Under the pieces are notes generated by a model. It worked only from the letters and a program-made list of their open reading frames with translations. It was not told the origin of the DNA and did not search any database. A stretch of 64,000 nt of DNA, from positions 1-64,000 of the forward strand of contig CAJQGR010000007.1 of the NCBI GenBank assembly GCA_905477785.1, read 5' to 3'. Made by a program: the position numbers and the translations under genes. The number at the start of each line of letters is the position of its first letter. Position 1 is the first letter of the stretch. Positions 1 to 9,152 of the stretch are shown in pieces. This DNA is from an uncultured Hellea sp. (GTDB taxonomy: Bacteria > Pseudomonadota > Alphaproteobacteria > Caulobacterales > Maricaulaceae).

Positions 1-436
1 TTGTTAGCTTATAAATTTTATTAGTTATTTTCTCACTTACGGGAGCACCATTTGGTCCATTAAATTTTATCCCAAAATCACCGTCGATACCACCTGGATT
101 GTGGCTAGCAGATAATATAATACCTGCATTTGCTTTATATTGCCGTATAACACAGGATGCGGCCGGAGTAGATAGAAGACCTTCACGCCCTAAGATAACT
201 TTTGAAACACCATTTGCAGCAGCCATTCCTATTATTTTTTGAATGGCCTCTTTATTAAAATACCTACCATCGCCCCCCAATACAAGTGTACCGCCAATTA
301 ATTCAGGAATGGTGTTAAATAAACATTGTACATAATTTTCAAGATAGTTTTTTTTTGTAAAAACTTTAGTTTTTCTTCTTAAGCCTGAAGTTCCTGGCCT
401 TTGGTCATTAAAGTAAGTAGTTTGAATTATATCCAC
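1..436 (-). CDS. pgm: Phosphoglucomutase, N-terminal part (cut by window start)
   Basis: Reverse-strand reading gives about 145 N-terminal residues of an alpha-D-phosphohexomutase: a DQRPGTSGLRRK motif near the start, and SASHNPGG followed by DGDFGIKFNGPNG, whose serine is the phosphorylated catalytic residue of the family. The enzyme interconverts glucose 1-phosphate and glucose 6-phosphate in the cytosol. The start is a GTG at 434-436 with an AGAGG-type ribosome site just upstream and a stop codon further upstream in frame. The C-terminal part lies outside the window. It is central metabolism and probably marks the border of the steroid region. Confidence 0.9.
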   Translation of the reverse strand, partial: MDIIQTTYFNDQRPGTSGLRRKTKVFTKKNYLENYVQCLFNTIPELIGGTLVLGGDGRYFNKEAIQKIIGMAAANGVSKVILGREGLLSTPAASCVIRQYKANAGIILSASHNPGGIDGDFGIKFNGPNGAPVSEKITNKIYKLT

Positions 437-597
437 AAATACGCCTCTAAATTATTAAAAATCTTACAAAATTCTATTCTATTAAATAACTTATATATAA
501 TTACTTAATTTACCATTACAATAAATTTGACTCAAGAGTTAAATTTATGTATTCGTAGTCAAAATTAATAATTAAGATCTGTTAAGGAAAACTTTTA
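437..597. other. Divergent AT-rich intergenic region without operator array
   Basis: This 161-bp gap separates pgm (minus) from the AtuA-like gene (plus). It is very AT-rich and holds one TTCGTA hexamer at 552-557, but I found no second or third site at the spacings seen at the other divergent gaps. AAGGA at 584-588 lies 9 nt before the GTG start at 598. No other gene or RNA is visible. Confidence 0.5.
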
Positions 598-2388
598 GTG
601 AAAAGTTCAATCCACATTGGTGGTGCAAGCGGGTACTGGGGCGAGAGTGCTATGGCAACACCACAGTTACTGTCATGTAAAAAACTTGATTATTTAGTTT
701 ACGATTATTTGGCTGAAATCACGATGTCTATTATGGCCCAAGCAAAAGCAAAGGATGCAAGCCGGGGCTACGCTACTGATTTCATAGATCATGTCCTCAA
801 ACCAAATATAGAAGAAATAGCAAAAAACAAAGTAAAAGTAATATCAAATGCTGGGGGAATAAATCCAGAAGAGTGCGGAAGAATAATTCGTAAGATCGTA
901 AAAGAAAAAAAACTTAATTTAAAAGTGGCTATTATTAGTGGTGATAATTTAATTGAAAATCTCAGTAAAATTTCCAAGAAAAAAAATAAAGATATGTTCA
1001 GTGGGGCTGATTTTCCAATGAACTCTGATATTATGAGCATCAATGCTTATTTGGGCGCTTTTCCTATAGCAAAAGCACTGGATGAAGGTGCTGATATAAT
1101 AATAACAGGAAGATGCGTTGATAGTGCTGTAACTTTAGCGGCATGTATACATGAGTTTTCTTGGAAAAGAAGTGACCTGGATGCTCTTGCTAGTGGGTCC
1201 CTCGCTGGACATATTTTAGAATGTGGTCCTCAAGCCACTGGTGGTAACTTTACAGACTGGGAGAAAGTAGATGATATTTCCAACATTGGCTATCCTATAG
1301 CTGAAATTTATCAAGATGGCTCTTTTACAATTACAAAACCAGATAACACAGGGGGGTTAATCAACATAGGGACTGTATCAGAACAAATGCTTTATGAAAT
1401 AGGCGACCCAAAAGCTTACATCTTGCCTGATGTAATATGCGACTTTTCAGAAGTAAAGATCATTCAGGTCGATAAAAACAAAGTTCATGTTTCAGCAAGT
1501 AAAGGGTATGCGGTACCCAATAGTTATAAAACATGTCTGACTTATAAAGACGGGTATCGCTCGGGAAATTATCTAACGTTTTACGGCGAAAACTCAACAA
1601 AAAAAGCTCAAAAATTTGCAGATGCTGCTATCGATAGAACAAAGAAAAGAATTACAAATTCTAATTTAGGTGAATTTGAAGCTATCTCAACTGAAATCCT
1701 TGGTTCGGAAAGTCAATTTGGAAACAATCGTGAAAACCTTGAGGTTGTATTAAAAATAGCCTCAAAACATAAAAATAAACAAGCAATAGAAATATTCTTG
1801 AAGGAAATTTCAGGTTTATCTTTAGCTACTCCTCCAGGATTATCAAGCTTTACAGGCTCAGGACGTGCAAAGCCCTCGCCAATTATTCGACTGTTTTCTT
1901 ATTTAACGCTTAAAAGTGATGTTAAAATTAAAATTGACCTAGATACAAAACAGGAAATATTTAGTGATAAAATACCAGCAAAAACCAACAAAGCATTTCA
2001 AAGAGTTTTTCCAAAAAAGGCAGAACAAACTGAAGTTGAGATAGTATTAAAAAAGCTAGCCTGGGGTCGATCGGGAGACAAAGGAAACAAAGCTAATATA
2101 GGATTAATTGCGCGGAAGCCGGAATACATACCATACATATGGCACTCTCTTACAGAAAAAAAACTCTGTGAAATTTTCCAACATTTTTTAGGACCAAAAA
2201 GCACTATTGAACGATTTTATTTGCCTGGCTCGAATTCAATAAATATATTAATAAGTGACGTGCTAGATGGAGGTGGGATGGCTTCAATAAGAAATGATCC
2301 GCAGGCTAAGGGATTTGCACAAATACTTTTAATGCAAAAGATATCTGTTTCCAAATTAATTGCTGACAATCTACGTATAATGAGATGA
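598..2388 (+). CDS. AtuA-like acyclic terpene utilisation family protein (DUF1446)
   Basis: The 596-residue product opens with IHIGGASGYWGES, typical of the DUF1446/AtuA family, and has the family's C-terminal ferredoxin-like part with WGRSGDKGNKANIGLIAR around residues 490-510. AtuA is needed for citronellol/geraniol catabolism in Pseudomonas, but its chemistry is not well defined and many homologues sit in acyl-CoA pathways. The start is GTG with AAGGA 9 nt upstream. The stop overlaps the next gene's start (ATGA), so both are translated together. The adjacent crotonase suggests a role on a branched acyl-CoA; a direct link to steroids is inference. Confidence 0.75.
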   Translation: MKSSIHIGGASGYWGESAMATPQLLSCKKLDYLVYDYLAEITMSIMAQAKAKDASRGYATDFIDHVLKPNIEEIAKNKVKVISNAGGINPEECGRIIRKIVKEKKLNLKVAIISGDNLIENLSKISKKKNKDMFSGADFPMNSDIMSINAYLGAFPIAKALDEGADIIITGRCVDSAVTLAACIHEFSWKRSDLDALASGSLAGHILECGPQATGGNFTDWEKVDDISNIGYPIAEIYQDGSFTITKPDNTGGLINIGTVSEQMLYEIGDPKAYILPDVICDFSEVKIIQVDKNKVHVSASKGYAVPNSYKTCLTYKDGYRSGNYLTFYGENSTKKAQKFADAAIDRTKKRITNSNLGEFEAISTEILGSESQFGNNRENLEVVLKIASKHKNKQAIEIFLKEISGLSLATPPGLSSFTGSGRAKPSPIIRLFSYLTLKSDVKIKIDLDTKQEIFSDKIPAKTNKAFQRVFPKKAEQTEVEIVLKKLAWGRSGDKGNKANIGLIARKPEYIPYIWHSLTEKKLCEIFQHFLGPKSTIERFYLPGSNSINILISDVLDGGGMASIRNDPQAKGFAQILLMQKISVSKLIADNLRIMR

Positions 2389-3194
2389 TTATGAAACCAC
2401 ACACAAATTCAAAAATAATTAGCGAGACTGATAATGGATGGCTAACTATATGGTTTAATTCTCCCGAAAATAGAAATGCCTTATCAGAAGGTTTAATTTA
2501 CGACCTGAAAAATTTATTAAACAAAACAAAAACAAACCGCGCAATTAGAGGGATTACCTTAAGAGGAAAAGAAGGTTTTTATTGTTCCGGCGGAGACTTA
2601 AAAAGCTTTAAAAATCATCAGAATAATTTAGACAGCAAGAAGTTTTTTATAGAAGCTAACAAGGAAATTGGATGCCTTTTCGATTTGCTTTTATCAATGC
2701 CACAAGTCATTATAAGCTACGTAGAAGGAGCAGCTATAGCAGGGGGTCTTGGTTTAATGTGTTGCTCAGATTTAATCGTGGTAAAACAGGATGCCAAATT
2801 TTCTCTGACTGAAACAATGATTGGGATAGCACCTGCACAAATAGCTCCAATTGTAGTTGCCCGCGTAGGATTGCCAATAGCGCGTAGGCTCATGCTAACG
2901 GGGGCTCGTTTTAAAGGGTTAGATACGCCAAAATATAACCTATCTGATTTTGTTGTGAAAAATGCTACCGATTTTGAAGTGTTAGAGAATAAATTAAAAA
3001 AAGATATATTGATGTGCGCACCTATCGCAAACGGCGTAACAAAAGAAATTTTGCTAAGAACTCCTTATATGAGTAGAGAGGAGCAAAAAAACTTTGCAGC
3101 AGAAAAGTTTTCTGATTGCGTAATGTCTGATGAAGGAAAAGAGGGCATATCTAGCTTTTTTGATAAAAGAAAGCCTTCATGGGTTTCTATATAG
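2385..3194 (+). CDS. Enoyl-CoA hydratase/isomerase family protein
   Basis: The 269-residue crotonase-fold protein has the oxyanion-hole region YCSGGDLKSF near residue 66 and GAAIAGGLGLMCCSD in the middle. The position of the first catalytic glutamate of classical enoyl-CoA hydratase is glycine here, while the second is kept in SLTETMIG, so isomerase- or AtuE-like chemistry is as likely as plain hydration. It overlaps the AtuA-like gene by 4 nt. Its 3' end faces the end of the long minus-strand operon 11 nt away, with no obvious terminator between. Confidence 0.75.
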   Translation: MIMKPHTNSKIISETDNGWLTIWFNSPENRNALSEGLIYDLKNLLNKTKTNRAIRGITLRGKEGFYCSGGDLKSFKNHQNNLDSKKFFIEANKEIGCLFDLLLSMPQVIISYVEGAAIAGGLGLMCCSDLIVVKQDAKFSLTETMIGIAPAQIAPIVVARVGLPIARRLMLTGARFKGLDTPKYNLSDFVVKNATDFEVLENKLKKDILMCAPIANGVTKEILLRTPYMSREEQKNFAAEKFSDCVMSDEGKEGISSFFDKRKPSWVSI

Positions 3195-3205
3195 CTCTCT
3201 AAAAG

Positions 3206-3616
3206 TTATACTTGTGTTATATTACTGGGACCCCAATAAGCATTCATTTCAGTTATTTGTCCTGCTTCATTGAACTTAAAGGTATCAATAACATCTATTA
3301 TCATGCTTCCTTTCGGAAGCTCAACTTCAACTGCAACATCTTTATCAACGCTTGTCATAGATCCTACCGAAACAGTGAAGGCAAATGCAGCAAAATTTTG
3401 TGATACCCTGATAGGACCGCTTCTCTTTAACCTAGCTCCATTTTTTACTGCTAATTTGTAAAATGATAATATGGCTTCTTTACCAATTTTAGTGGGTGTA
3501 CCGACTGGATCTGTTACTTTTGCATTATCTGCATAAAGCTGCGCTATGCCCTCAGCATCCTGATTATTAAAAAATTCAAAATATTCATTTACTGCTTTTA
3601 TAATCTTTTCTGACAT
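3206..3616 (-). CDS. Ketosteroid isomerase homologue (NTF2 fold)
   Basis: The 136-residue protein aligns by eye along its whole length with Comamonas Delta5-3-ketosteroid isomerase (125 residues). The three catalytic positions are kept: Tyr12 (Tyr14), Asp36 in VTDPVGT (Asp38) and Asp111 in DVIDTFKFN (Asp99). It would move a double bond from Delta5 to Delta4 in 3-ketosteroids in the cytosol. It is the last gene of the 20-gene minus-strand operon, 9 nt after a MaoC hydratase. A different small NTF2-fold role is possible, but triad and context argue for steroid chemistry. Confidence 0.78.
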   Translation of the reverse strand: MSEKIIKAVNEYFEFFNNQDAEGIAQLYADNAKVTDPVGTPTKIGKEAILSFYKLAVKNGARLKRSGPIRVSQNFAAFAFTVSVGSMTSVDKDVAVEVELPKGSMIIDVIDTFKFNEAGQITEMNAYWGPSNITQV

Positions 3617-3625
3617 CTAACTCTC

Positions 3626-4084
3626 CTAAACGTAGTACCTGCTGATAGTATCTACCACGCAAGCAGGCTTTTTTTGACCATAAATCTCTATTGTAACTCT
3701 TAACTTTGATTGATAACCGCCAGGAACCTCTTTTATTTCTAAAAATTCACCATGACCTCTCACTTTAGATCCCGACACTACTGGCTGAATAAACCGTACT
3801 TTGTCAGTACCATAATTAATACCCATTTTCATTTCCTTTATTTCAAGAATTTCAGGCATTAATTTTGCCGCTAATGATAAGGTAAGATAACCATGAGCAA
3901 TCGTAGTTCCAAATGGGCCATCCTTGGCTTTTTTAGTATCTACATGTATCCACTGATGATCACCAGTTGCATCGGCAAAAGTATCTATTCTTTCCTGACT
4001 TACTTCCATCCAATCAGATGGACCAATTTTCATTCCTTCTTGTCCAAGTAATTCATCCGGTTTTTCTATTATAGTTTTGGTCAT
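3626..4084 (-). CDS. MaoC-like (R)-specific enoyl-CoA hydratase
   Basis: The 152-residue single hot-dog protein carries the hydratase-2 motif FADATGDHQWIHVD with the expected catalytic Asp42 and His47. Such enzymes hydrate trans-2-enoyl-CoA to the (R)-3-hydroxyacyl-CoA. It lies 2 nt downstream of ipdF within the ring C/D part of the operon, so it probably hydrates an enoyl-CoA made by one of the operon's acyl-CoA dehydrogenases late in ring C/D breakdown. The exact substrate cannot be read from sequence. Confidence 0.8.
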   Translation of the reverse strand: MTKTIIEKPDELLGQEGMKIGPSDWMEVSQERIDTFADATGDHQWIHVDTKKAKDGPFGTTIAHGYLTLSLAAKLMPEILEIKEMKMGINYGTDKVRFIQPVVSGSKVRGHGEFLEIKEVPGGYQSKLRVTIEIYGQKKPACVVDTISRYYV

Positions 4085-4086
4085 TT

Positions 4087-4872
4087 TTAAGCCTTTTGTG
4101 ATGAAGTGGAAATCACTTCGCCTGTCATATAACTCGAGTAATCACTTGCCAAGAAAATCATAGCATTCGCCTGCTCCCAAACTTCACTTCCTCGACCAAA
4201 CGCTTCTTTTGCTTCTAGCTCGGCAAGGAGTTCTTTGCTCGTTACTTTGTAAAGAAATGGGTGAAGAGCCAAACTTGGTGCTACTGCATTAACTCTTACT
4301 CCATATTCAGCACCCTCAAGTCCCGCACAACGAGTTAAAGCCATAACACCTGCCTTAGCGGCAGCATAATGAGCTTGACCTTTTTGTGCACGCCATCCTA
4401 AAACTGAGGCATTATTTACAATAACGCCACCCCCATTATCTTTCATAAACTGCATAGCGGCTCTATTAACACGAAAACAACCGTTTAAAGTTACATCCAA
4501 AACAACCATCCATTGTTCATCAGTCATATCTATTAAATTAGCAGTTCCACCAAGTCCGGCGTTATTAATAACTATATCAATTCCAGACAGAGACGTGGAA
4601 GCAGATAAAATTAAATCATTAACGTCTGACTGTTTAGTTACGTCACAGATTGCATAATCAGGTTTATATCCAGTATTTTCATGCAAAGAGTTTTGAGCTT
4701 TTTGCAAACGTTCCCCATGTATATCAGATATAAATACCATTGCACCTTCCTCAATGCATTTTTTTGCAACTGCAAACCCTATACCGGTACCTGCTGAGGC
4801 AGTGATTAATACTTTTTTACCATTCAATAAATTATGCCCTGGCACATATTTTGGGATATTTTTTAAGTTCAT
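4087..4872 (-). CDS. ipdF: IpdF-like 5-hydroxy-HIP-CoA dehydrogenase (SDR)
   Basis: The 261-residue SDR closely resembles mycobacterial IpdF over its length, including the uncommon nucleotide-binding run ITASAGTGIG, NNASVLGWRAQ and the C-terminal SDYSSYMTGEVIS. Catalytic residues are Ser156, Tyr169 and Lys173. IpdF acts on the ring-C/D intermediate HIP-CoA carrying a 5-hydroxyl. It is directly next to a FadE30-like gene, the same adjacency as Rv3559c-Rv3560c in Mycobacterium tuberculosis, which strengthens the call. Confidence 0.88.
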   Translation of the reverse strand: MNLKNIPKYVPGHNLLNGKKVLITASAGTGIGFAVAKKCIEEGAMVFISDIHGERLQKAQNSLHENTGYKPDYAICDVTKQSDVNDLILSASTSLSGIDIVINNAGLGGTANLIDMTDEQWMVVLDVTLNGCFRVNRAAMQFMKDNGGGVIVNNASVLGWRAQKGQAHYAAAKAGVMALTRCAGLEGAEYGVRVNAVAPSLALHPFLYKVTSKELLAELEAKEAFGRGSEVWEQANAMIFLASDYSSYMTGEVISTSSQKA

Positions 4873-4875
4873 TAG

Positions 4876-6048
4876 TTAGCCCTTCATCACTGTTCCGCCG
4901 CCCCGAGGTTCCTTAGGCATTCCTAAAGCTCGCTCAGCTATGATATTTCTTTGAATTTGGTTTGTACCGCCATAAATTGTATCAGATCGTGAAAATAAAA
5001 AAAGCTTTTGCAACTTATTATACTCTCCATTCTTTAGTATTTCTGCTTCTTTACCCATCACATCCATTGCTAACTCACCTAGTTCTCTATGCCATGATGA
5101 CCAAAATATCTTTGAAATATATCCTTCCTTGGTCGTATCGCCTTTCTCAGCTGCTTCTAAAGTACGCAAAGCAGTGAAACGCATTATTTTCAAACCAGCA
5201 TAAGACTTTGCAATTCTTTGACGAATAAGAGGATTTTTTGCCGAACCATTTGCTTTTGCTAAATCAACAATTTGACGAAATTCATCTGCGAAAGTCATCT
5301 GCTGCCCTAGAGTTGATGCACCACGTTCGAAGCCTAGTAGAGCCATAGCAATTTTCCAACCATCTCCAACACCACCGATAATATCTTCATTAGAGCAAAC
5401 CGCTCCATCAAAAAAAACTTCATTAAACTCAGCTGTACCGCTCATTTGTTTAATAGGCCGGATTTCTATTCCAGGCTGATCAAGTTTAACCAATAAAAAA
5501 ACTAAGCCCTGACGACCTTTTGAGCCTTCAGCGGCTCGTGCAACAACAAAAATATAATCCGAGTCCATTGCTAGTGAAGTCCATATTTTCTGACCATTAA
5601 TAACCCACTGATTGTTTTCAAGTGAAGCTTTAGTTTTAATATTTGATAGGTCTGACCCTGCATTAGGTTCACTGTAACCCTGACACCAGAATTCTTTTCC
5701 CGCTTTGATACCAGGCAAATAACGGGCTTTCTGTTGATCAGTACCGAATGCAATAATAGTTGGAGCTAATAAAGTTTCTCCAATATGACCAGCACGACCT
5801 GGTCCGCCATGCGACGCATATTCTTCATTAAAACCAACAATTTCATCTAAAGTTGCTCCTTTGCCTCCAAACTCAGTAGGCCAGCCAATTCCAATCCAGC
5901 CCGCGGCTCCCATTTCCCTCTCCCATTTTAGCCGTAATCCTGGAAAAGCATCTTCGTCTCCTGGAGTGGCTCGACCGCGCAAGCATTCATACTCGCCGCA
6001 AAAATTATTTTCCATCCACTTTGAAAATTTATTTCGTAAATCACTCAT
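4876..6048 (-). CDS. fadE30: Acyl-CoA dehydrogenase, FadE30-like
   Basis: The 390-residue acyl-CoA dehydrogenase has the flavin/substrate motif WCQGYSEPNAGSD near 121-133. It lacks glutamate at the MCAD-type position (IYGGT rather than YEGT), but Glu241 in LGFERG matches the alternative catalytic base of isovaleryl-CoA dehydrogenase and of steroid heteromeric dehydrogenases. It adjoins ipdF, as fadE30 does in actinobacteria, suggesting oxidation of a HIP-CoA-derived bicyclic acyl-CoA. Its start overlaps the end of the next acyl-CoA dehydrogenase by 4 nt, so the two may form a hetero-oligomer. Confidence 0.8.
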   Translation of the reverse strand: MSDLRNKFSKWMENNFCGEYECLRGRATPGDEDAFPGLRLKWEREMGAAGWIGIGWPTEFGGKGATLDEIVGFNEEYASHGGPGRAGHIGETLLAPTIIAFGTDQQKARYLPGIKAGKEFWCQGYSEPNAGSDLSNIKTKASLENNQWVINGQKIWTSLAMDSDYIFVVARAAEGSKGRQGLVFLLVKLDQPGIEIRPIKQMSGTAEFNEVFFDGAVCSNEDIIGGVGDGWKIAMALLGFERGASTLGQQMTFADEFRQIVDLAKANGSAKNPLIRQRIAKSYAGLKIMRFTALRTLEAAEKGDTTKEGYISKIFWSSWHRELGELAMDVMGKEAEILKNGEYNKLQKLFLFSRSDTIYGGTNQIQRNIIAERALGMPKEPRGGGTVMKG

Positions 6049-7106
6049 GGTTTATCTCCAAAAATATTGTCAGCCAACAATTTGTAATCCTCTGAAGGCA
6101 TACCAAACATTGAACGATTAGCTCGTGATCTTTTAAAAAACAAATGAAGTGGGTACTCCCATGTAAAACCAATACCACCATGGAGTTGTATAGCATCTCC
6201 TGCTACTTTAAAAAATGCTTCAGTCGCATAAGCCTTAGCAATTAGTGAAGACTCTGTTTTTTTATCTTTAGTTGCTACAGCTGCAGCATAAACAGCTGAT
6301 CTGGCTGTCTCAATTAAAATAAACATATCAGCACAGCGATGTTTTATAGCTTGAAAACTAGCAATAGGCCTTCCAAATTGCACTCTTTGCGATGTATATT
6401 CTAAAGTCATATCTAAACATTTTTGGGCACCACCAACACATTCTGCAGCAAGAGAAATTTGTGATTGAGAAATAATATCTGTAAAAAAATTAATCTCAGC
6501 AGTCCCAATGGGTAGAAAATCTCTATCAGAAACCTGACTCCAATCAACGTCACTAAAACTACGCGTCGGGTCTATAGTTTTTTTCGAATTTATTTCTAGA
6601 CCTGGGGTGCCGACTTTCAAACAAACAACTTCAATAATTTTATTTTTTAATCTTGAAATTAGTATAAAATCAGCTGTGTCTGCATTAGCAGAATTAATAC
6701 ATTTTTTTTCTTCACTCAAATGCCCTGGACAAAAAATACCTTTTATTTTGCCTTTAGCAATTTTTTGTAGATACTCTTCCTTAAATTGGTTTTTTGCAAT
6801 TTTTGAAATGATATCAACCACTTCACCCCCTGTGGTTAAAAATGGAATTGCACACAAAGAAGCCCCTAGCTCCTCCATGACAACCACGCGACCTAAATCA
6901 TCAAGTCCGCCCCCCCCAAAGTCTTCACTTATTGCAACACCAGCCATACCTAGGTCCTCAGCAAATCTACTCCAGATATTTTCATCAAAAGACTTTCCTG
7001 ACTGATAAATACGTTCTGGCCCCTTCCCATTTTCATACCAGTTCTGGAGAAAATCAGACAAAACCTCACGTATCATTTCATGGTCACTACTGAAGGGATA
7101 AGCCAT
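6045..7106 (-). CDS. Acyl-CoA dehydrogenase, FadE-type partner subunit
   Basis: The 353-residue protein has an acyl-CoA dehydrogenase C-terminal domain with QRVQFGRPIASFQAIKH (FAD contact) and IQLHGGIGFTWEYPLH. It has no glutamate at the FERG position and no MCAD-type base, matching the non-catalytic FAD-binding partners of steroid alpha2beta2 dehydrogenases. The 4-nt overlap with the FadE30-like gene fits a paired product. Whether it pairs with that gene or acts alone is inference. Confidence 0.75.
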   Translation of the reverse strand: MAYPFSSDHEMIREVLSDFLQNWYENGKGPERIYQSGKSFDENIWSRFAEDLGMAGVAISEDFGGGGLDDLGRVVVMEELGASLCAIPFLTTGGEVVDIISKIAKNQFKEEYLQKIAKGKIKGIFCPGHLSEEKKCINSANADTADFILISRLKNKIIEVVCLKVGTPGLEINSKKTIDPTRSFSDVDWSQVSDRDFLPIGTAEINFFTDIISQSQISLAAECVGGAQKCLDMTLEYTSQRVQFGRPIASFQAIKHRCADMFILIETARSAVYAAAVATKDKKTESSLIAKAYATEAFFKVAGDAIQLHGGIGFTWEYPLHLFFKRSRANRSMFGMPSEDYKLLADNIFGDKP

Positions 7107-7107
7107 T

Positions 7108-7989
7108 TTAGCTCCCGTAGACTTTTTGGGCAGCAGGTGTAATGGCCACTAATTCAGATATTACCTCACCTATCTCATGCACCTTGTAACGCGCGCCTTT
7201 ATCCTTTATCGGACCTGTTTTCCATCCTTCAGCAATCGAAAGTTTACCACCAAAGCTCTCAAAGCAAATACCGCTAATATGTGAAGATTTTTCACTCACT
7301 AAAAAACAAATTAATGGAGCAACATTAGCTGGGTCAAACTTATCGAAACTGCCATCCTCTGGTATTTTCATCATATCTGCAAACACCTCTTCAGTCATAC
7401 CTGTACGGCCTTGAGGTGCTACAGCATTAGCTGTTATACCGTACCTTTTTAATTCAGCAGATTGATTTAAAGTTAGAGAAAGAATTCCTCCTTTAGCAGC
7501 GGAATAATTTGTTTGCCCAACCGAACCCTGTAGCCCTGCGCCAGAACTAGTATTGATTATACGGGCATTTACACTCTTCCCTTCTTTACTTTGTTGGCGC
7601 CAATATTTTGCGGCGTGAGAACTAATACAAAAATGCCCTTTTAAATGAACGCGAATAACTTGGTCCCAATCATCTTCAGAGAGCGAAGTAAACATACGGT
7701 CACGGTTGTTACCCGCATTGTTTATGACAGCATGAAGGTTTCCGAATTCTTTGATTGCCGAATTTACAATATCAAAAGAAGCATCATAACACGTGATATC
7801 ATCAGTATTAGCAATAGCATTTCCACCGGAAGAAATAATATCATATACAGTTTTTTCAGCAGTAATGGGGTTTATATCATTTACAATAACATTAGCACCT
7901 TCCGTGCCTAAGGCTAATGCATAAGATCTGCCTAAGCCGCCACCGGCACCAGTTATAATTACTGTTCGATCTTTGCAGAAAGCGGACAT
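7108..7989 (-). CDS. Short-chain dehydrogenase, MFE-2-like (Rv3548c type)
   Basis: The 293-residue SDR is longer than usual and resembles the 3-hydroxyacyl-CoA dehydrogenase part of peroxisomal multifunctional enzyme type 2: TGAGGGLGRSYAL at the cofactor site, NNAGNNRDRMF, and a catalytic Tyr-Lys pair in NYSAAK. A similar SDR (Rv3548c) belongs to the KstR2 regulon of M. tuberculosis. It sits one base from its neighbour, between fadA6 and an acyl-CoA dehydrogenase, so oxidation of a 3-hydroxyacyl-CoA before thiolysis is a sensible inferred role. Confidence 0.75.
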   Translation of the reverse strand: MSAFCKDRTVIITGAGGGLGRSYALALGTEGANVIVNDINPITAEKTVYDIISSGGNAIANTDDITCYDASFDIVNSAIKEFGNLHAVINNAGNNRDRMFTSLSEDDWDQVIRVHLKGHFCISSHAAKYWRQQSKEGKSVNARIINTSSGAGLQGSVGQTNYSAAKGGILSLTLNQSAELKRYGITANAVAPQGRTGMTEEVFADMMKIPEDGSFDKFDPANVAPLICFLVSEKSSHISGICFESFGGKLSIAEGWKTGPIKDKGARYKVHEIGEVISELVAITPAAQKVYGS

Positions 7990-7991
7990 TA

Positions 7992-9143
7992 TTAAAGCCT
8001 TTCAATAATTGTTACATTAGCTACACCACCACCCTCACACATTGTTTGAAGGCCATATCGTGATCCACGTCGTTCCATCTCATGAAGCAAGGTTGTCATA
8101 AGTTTGGTACCCGTCGACCCAAGTGGGTGACCTAAGGAAATTGCCCCGCCATTCACATTGGTTTTTTCATGGGGTATTCCAGTTTCCTGCATCCATGCCA
8201 TTGGGACTGGTGCAAAAGCTTCATTGCATTCAGCTAAATCAATTTCACTGGGCTTCATGCCCGCTCGCATTAATGCACGCTTTGTTGCCGCAATAGGGCC
8301 CGTAAGCATCAAAATCGGGTCATCGCCCATTACTTCCAAATGATGAATTCTAGCTCGAGGGTTTAAATTATACCTTTTCACAGCATTAGCTGAAGCAAGT
8401 AATATTACAGAAGAGCCATCACAAGTTTGGCTAGCTACTCCGGCTGTAATAAGGCCATGCTCATCAAAGGCCTCTAATTCAGCCATCCTTTCCATTGAAG
8501 TATTAGCACGTATGGTTTCATCCTGTTTTAAACCATTAATGGCTGATATTTCCCTATCGAACCAACCAGATTCTCTAGCTTTATCTGCTCGTTGATGGCT
8601 ATTTAATGAGTAATATTCCAAATCCTTTCTAGAAAAGCCCCATCTCTTTGCTATTTCAGAAGCCCCATAAAACTGATCAACTGGTGCATCACCAAAACGT
8701 TTTAACCAGCCGGTAGAGGTATGAAAGGGGTGATCAAATCCTAATTCGCGACCAGCTATCATCGATGCACCAATTGGTATCTTAGACATTGTTTGAACCC
8801 CACCAGCTATTACTACATCTTGAGTACCACTCATTATAGCCTGTGCTGCAAAATGAACTGCCTGCTGGGATGATCCGCATTGTCTATCTATTGTTACACC
8901 CGGAACTGACAGATCATAACCTGCTACAAGCCAAGCTGTGCGTGCTATATTTCCTGCTAGCGGCCCAACAGTATCCAAACAACCGAAAATAACATCATCA
9001 TATTCATTTTCAGGAATATTATTTCTCTCTACTATTTGGTTAATGACATGCGCACCAAGATCAGCACCATGTAAATCTTGTAAAGACCCACGCCTTTTGC
9101 CTGTAGGCGTACGAGTTGCGTCTATTATATAGGCTTCTGACAT
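7992..9143 (-). CDS. fadA6: Thiolase, FadA6-like
   Basis: The 383-residue thiolase has a complete active site: nucleophile Cys89 in DRQCGSSQQ, NEAFA near 308, His339 in GHPLG and Cys369 in CEGGG. In the ring C/D pathway FadA6 performs the thiolytic step after IpdAB has opened ring C. It lies in the ipd/fadE operon. Thiolases are hard to assign by sequence alone, so the specific FadA6 role rests on context and on the lack of another thiolase in the window. Confidence 0.8.
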   Translation of the reverse strand: MSEAYIIDATRTPTGKRRGSLQDLHGADLGAHVINQIVERNNIPENEYDDVIFGCLDTVGPLAGNIARTAWLVAGYDLSVPGVTIDRQCGSSQQAVHFAAQAIMSGTQDVVIAGGVQTMSKIPIGASMIAGRELGFDHPFHTSTGWLKRFGDAPVDQFYGASEIAKRWGFSRKDLEYYSLNSHQRADKARESGWFDREISAINGLKQDETIRANTSMERMAELEAFDEHGLITAGVASQTCDGSSVILLASANAVKRYNLNPRARIHHLEVMGDDPILMLTGPIAATKRALMRAGMKPSEIDLAECNEAFAPVPMAWMQETGIPHEKTNVNGGAISLGHPLGSTGTKLMTTLLHEMERRGSRYGLQTMCEGGGVANVTIIERL

Positions 9144-9152
9144 ATAATTCTC

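Noticed and set aside
789..1043. Open frames opposite to or out of frame with long genes, for example 789-1043 minus and 54158-54688 plus
   Set aside because: They lie wholly inside well-supported genes, lack ribosome sites and show no recognisable protein motif.
3015..3122. TGCGCA at 3015-3020 and TGCGTA at 3117-3122 inside a crotonase gene
   Set aside because: Single hexamers occur by chance in coding sequence and these are not at 24- or 39-bp spacing; only the spaced intergenic arrays are taken as signal.
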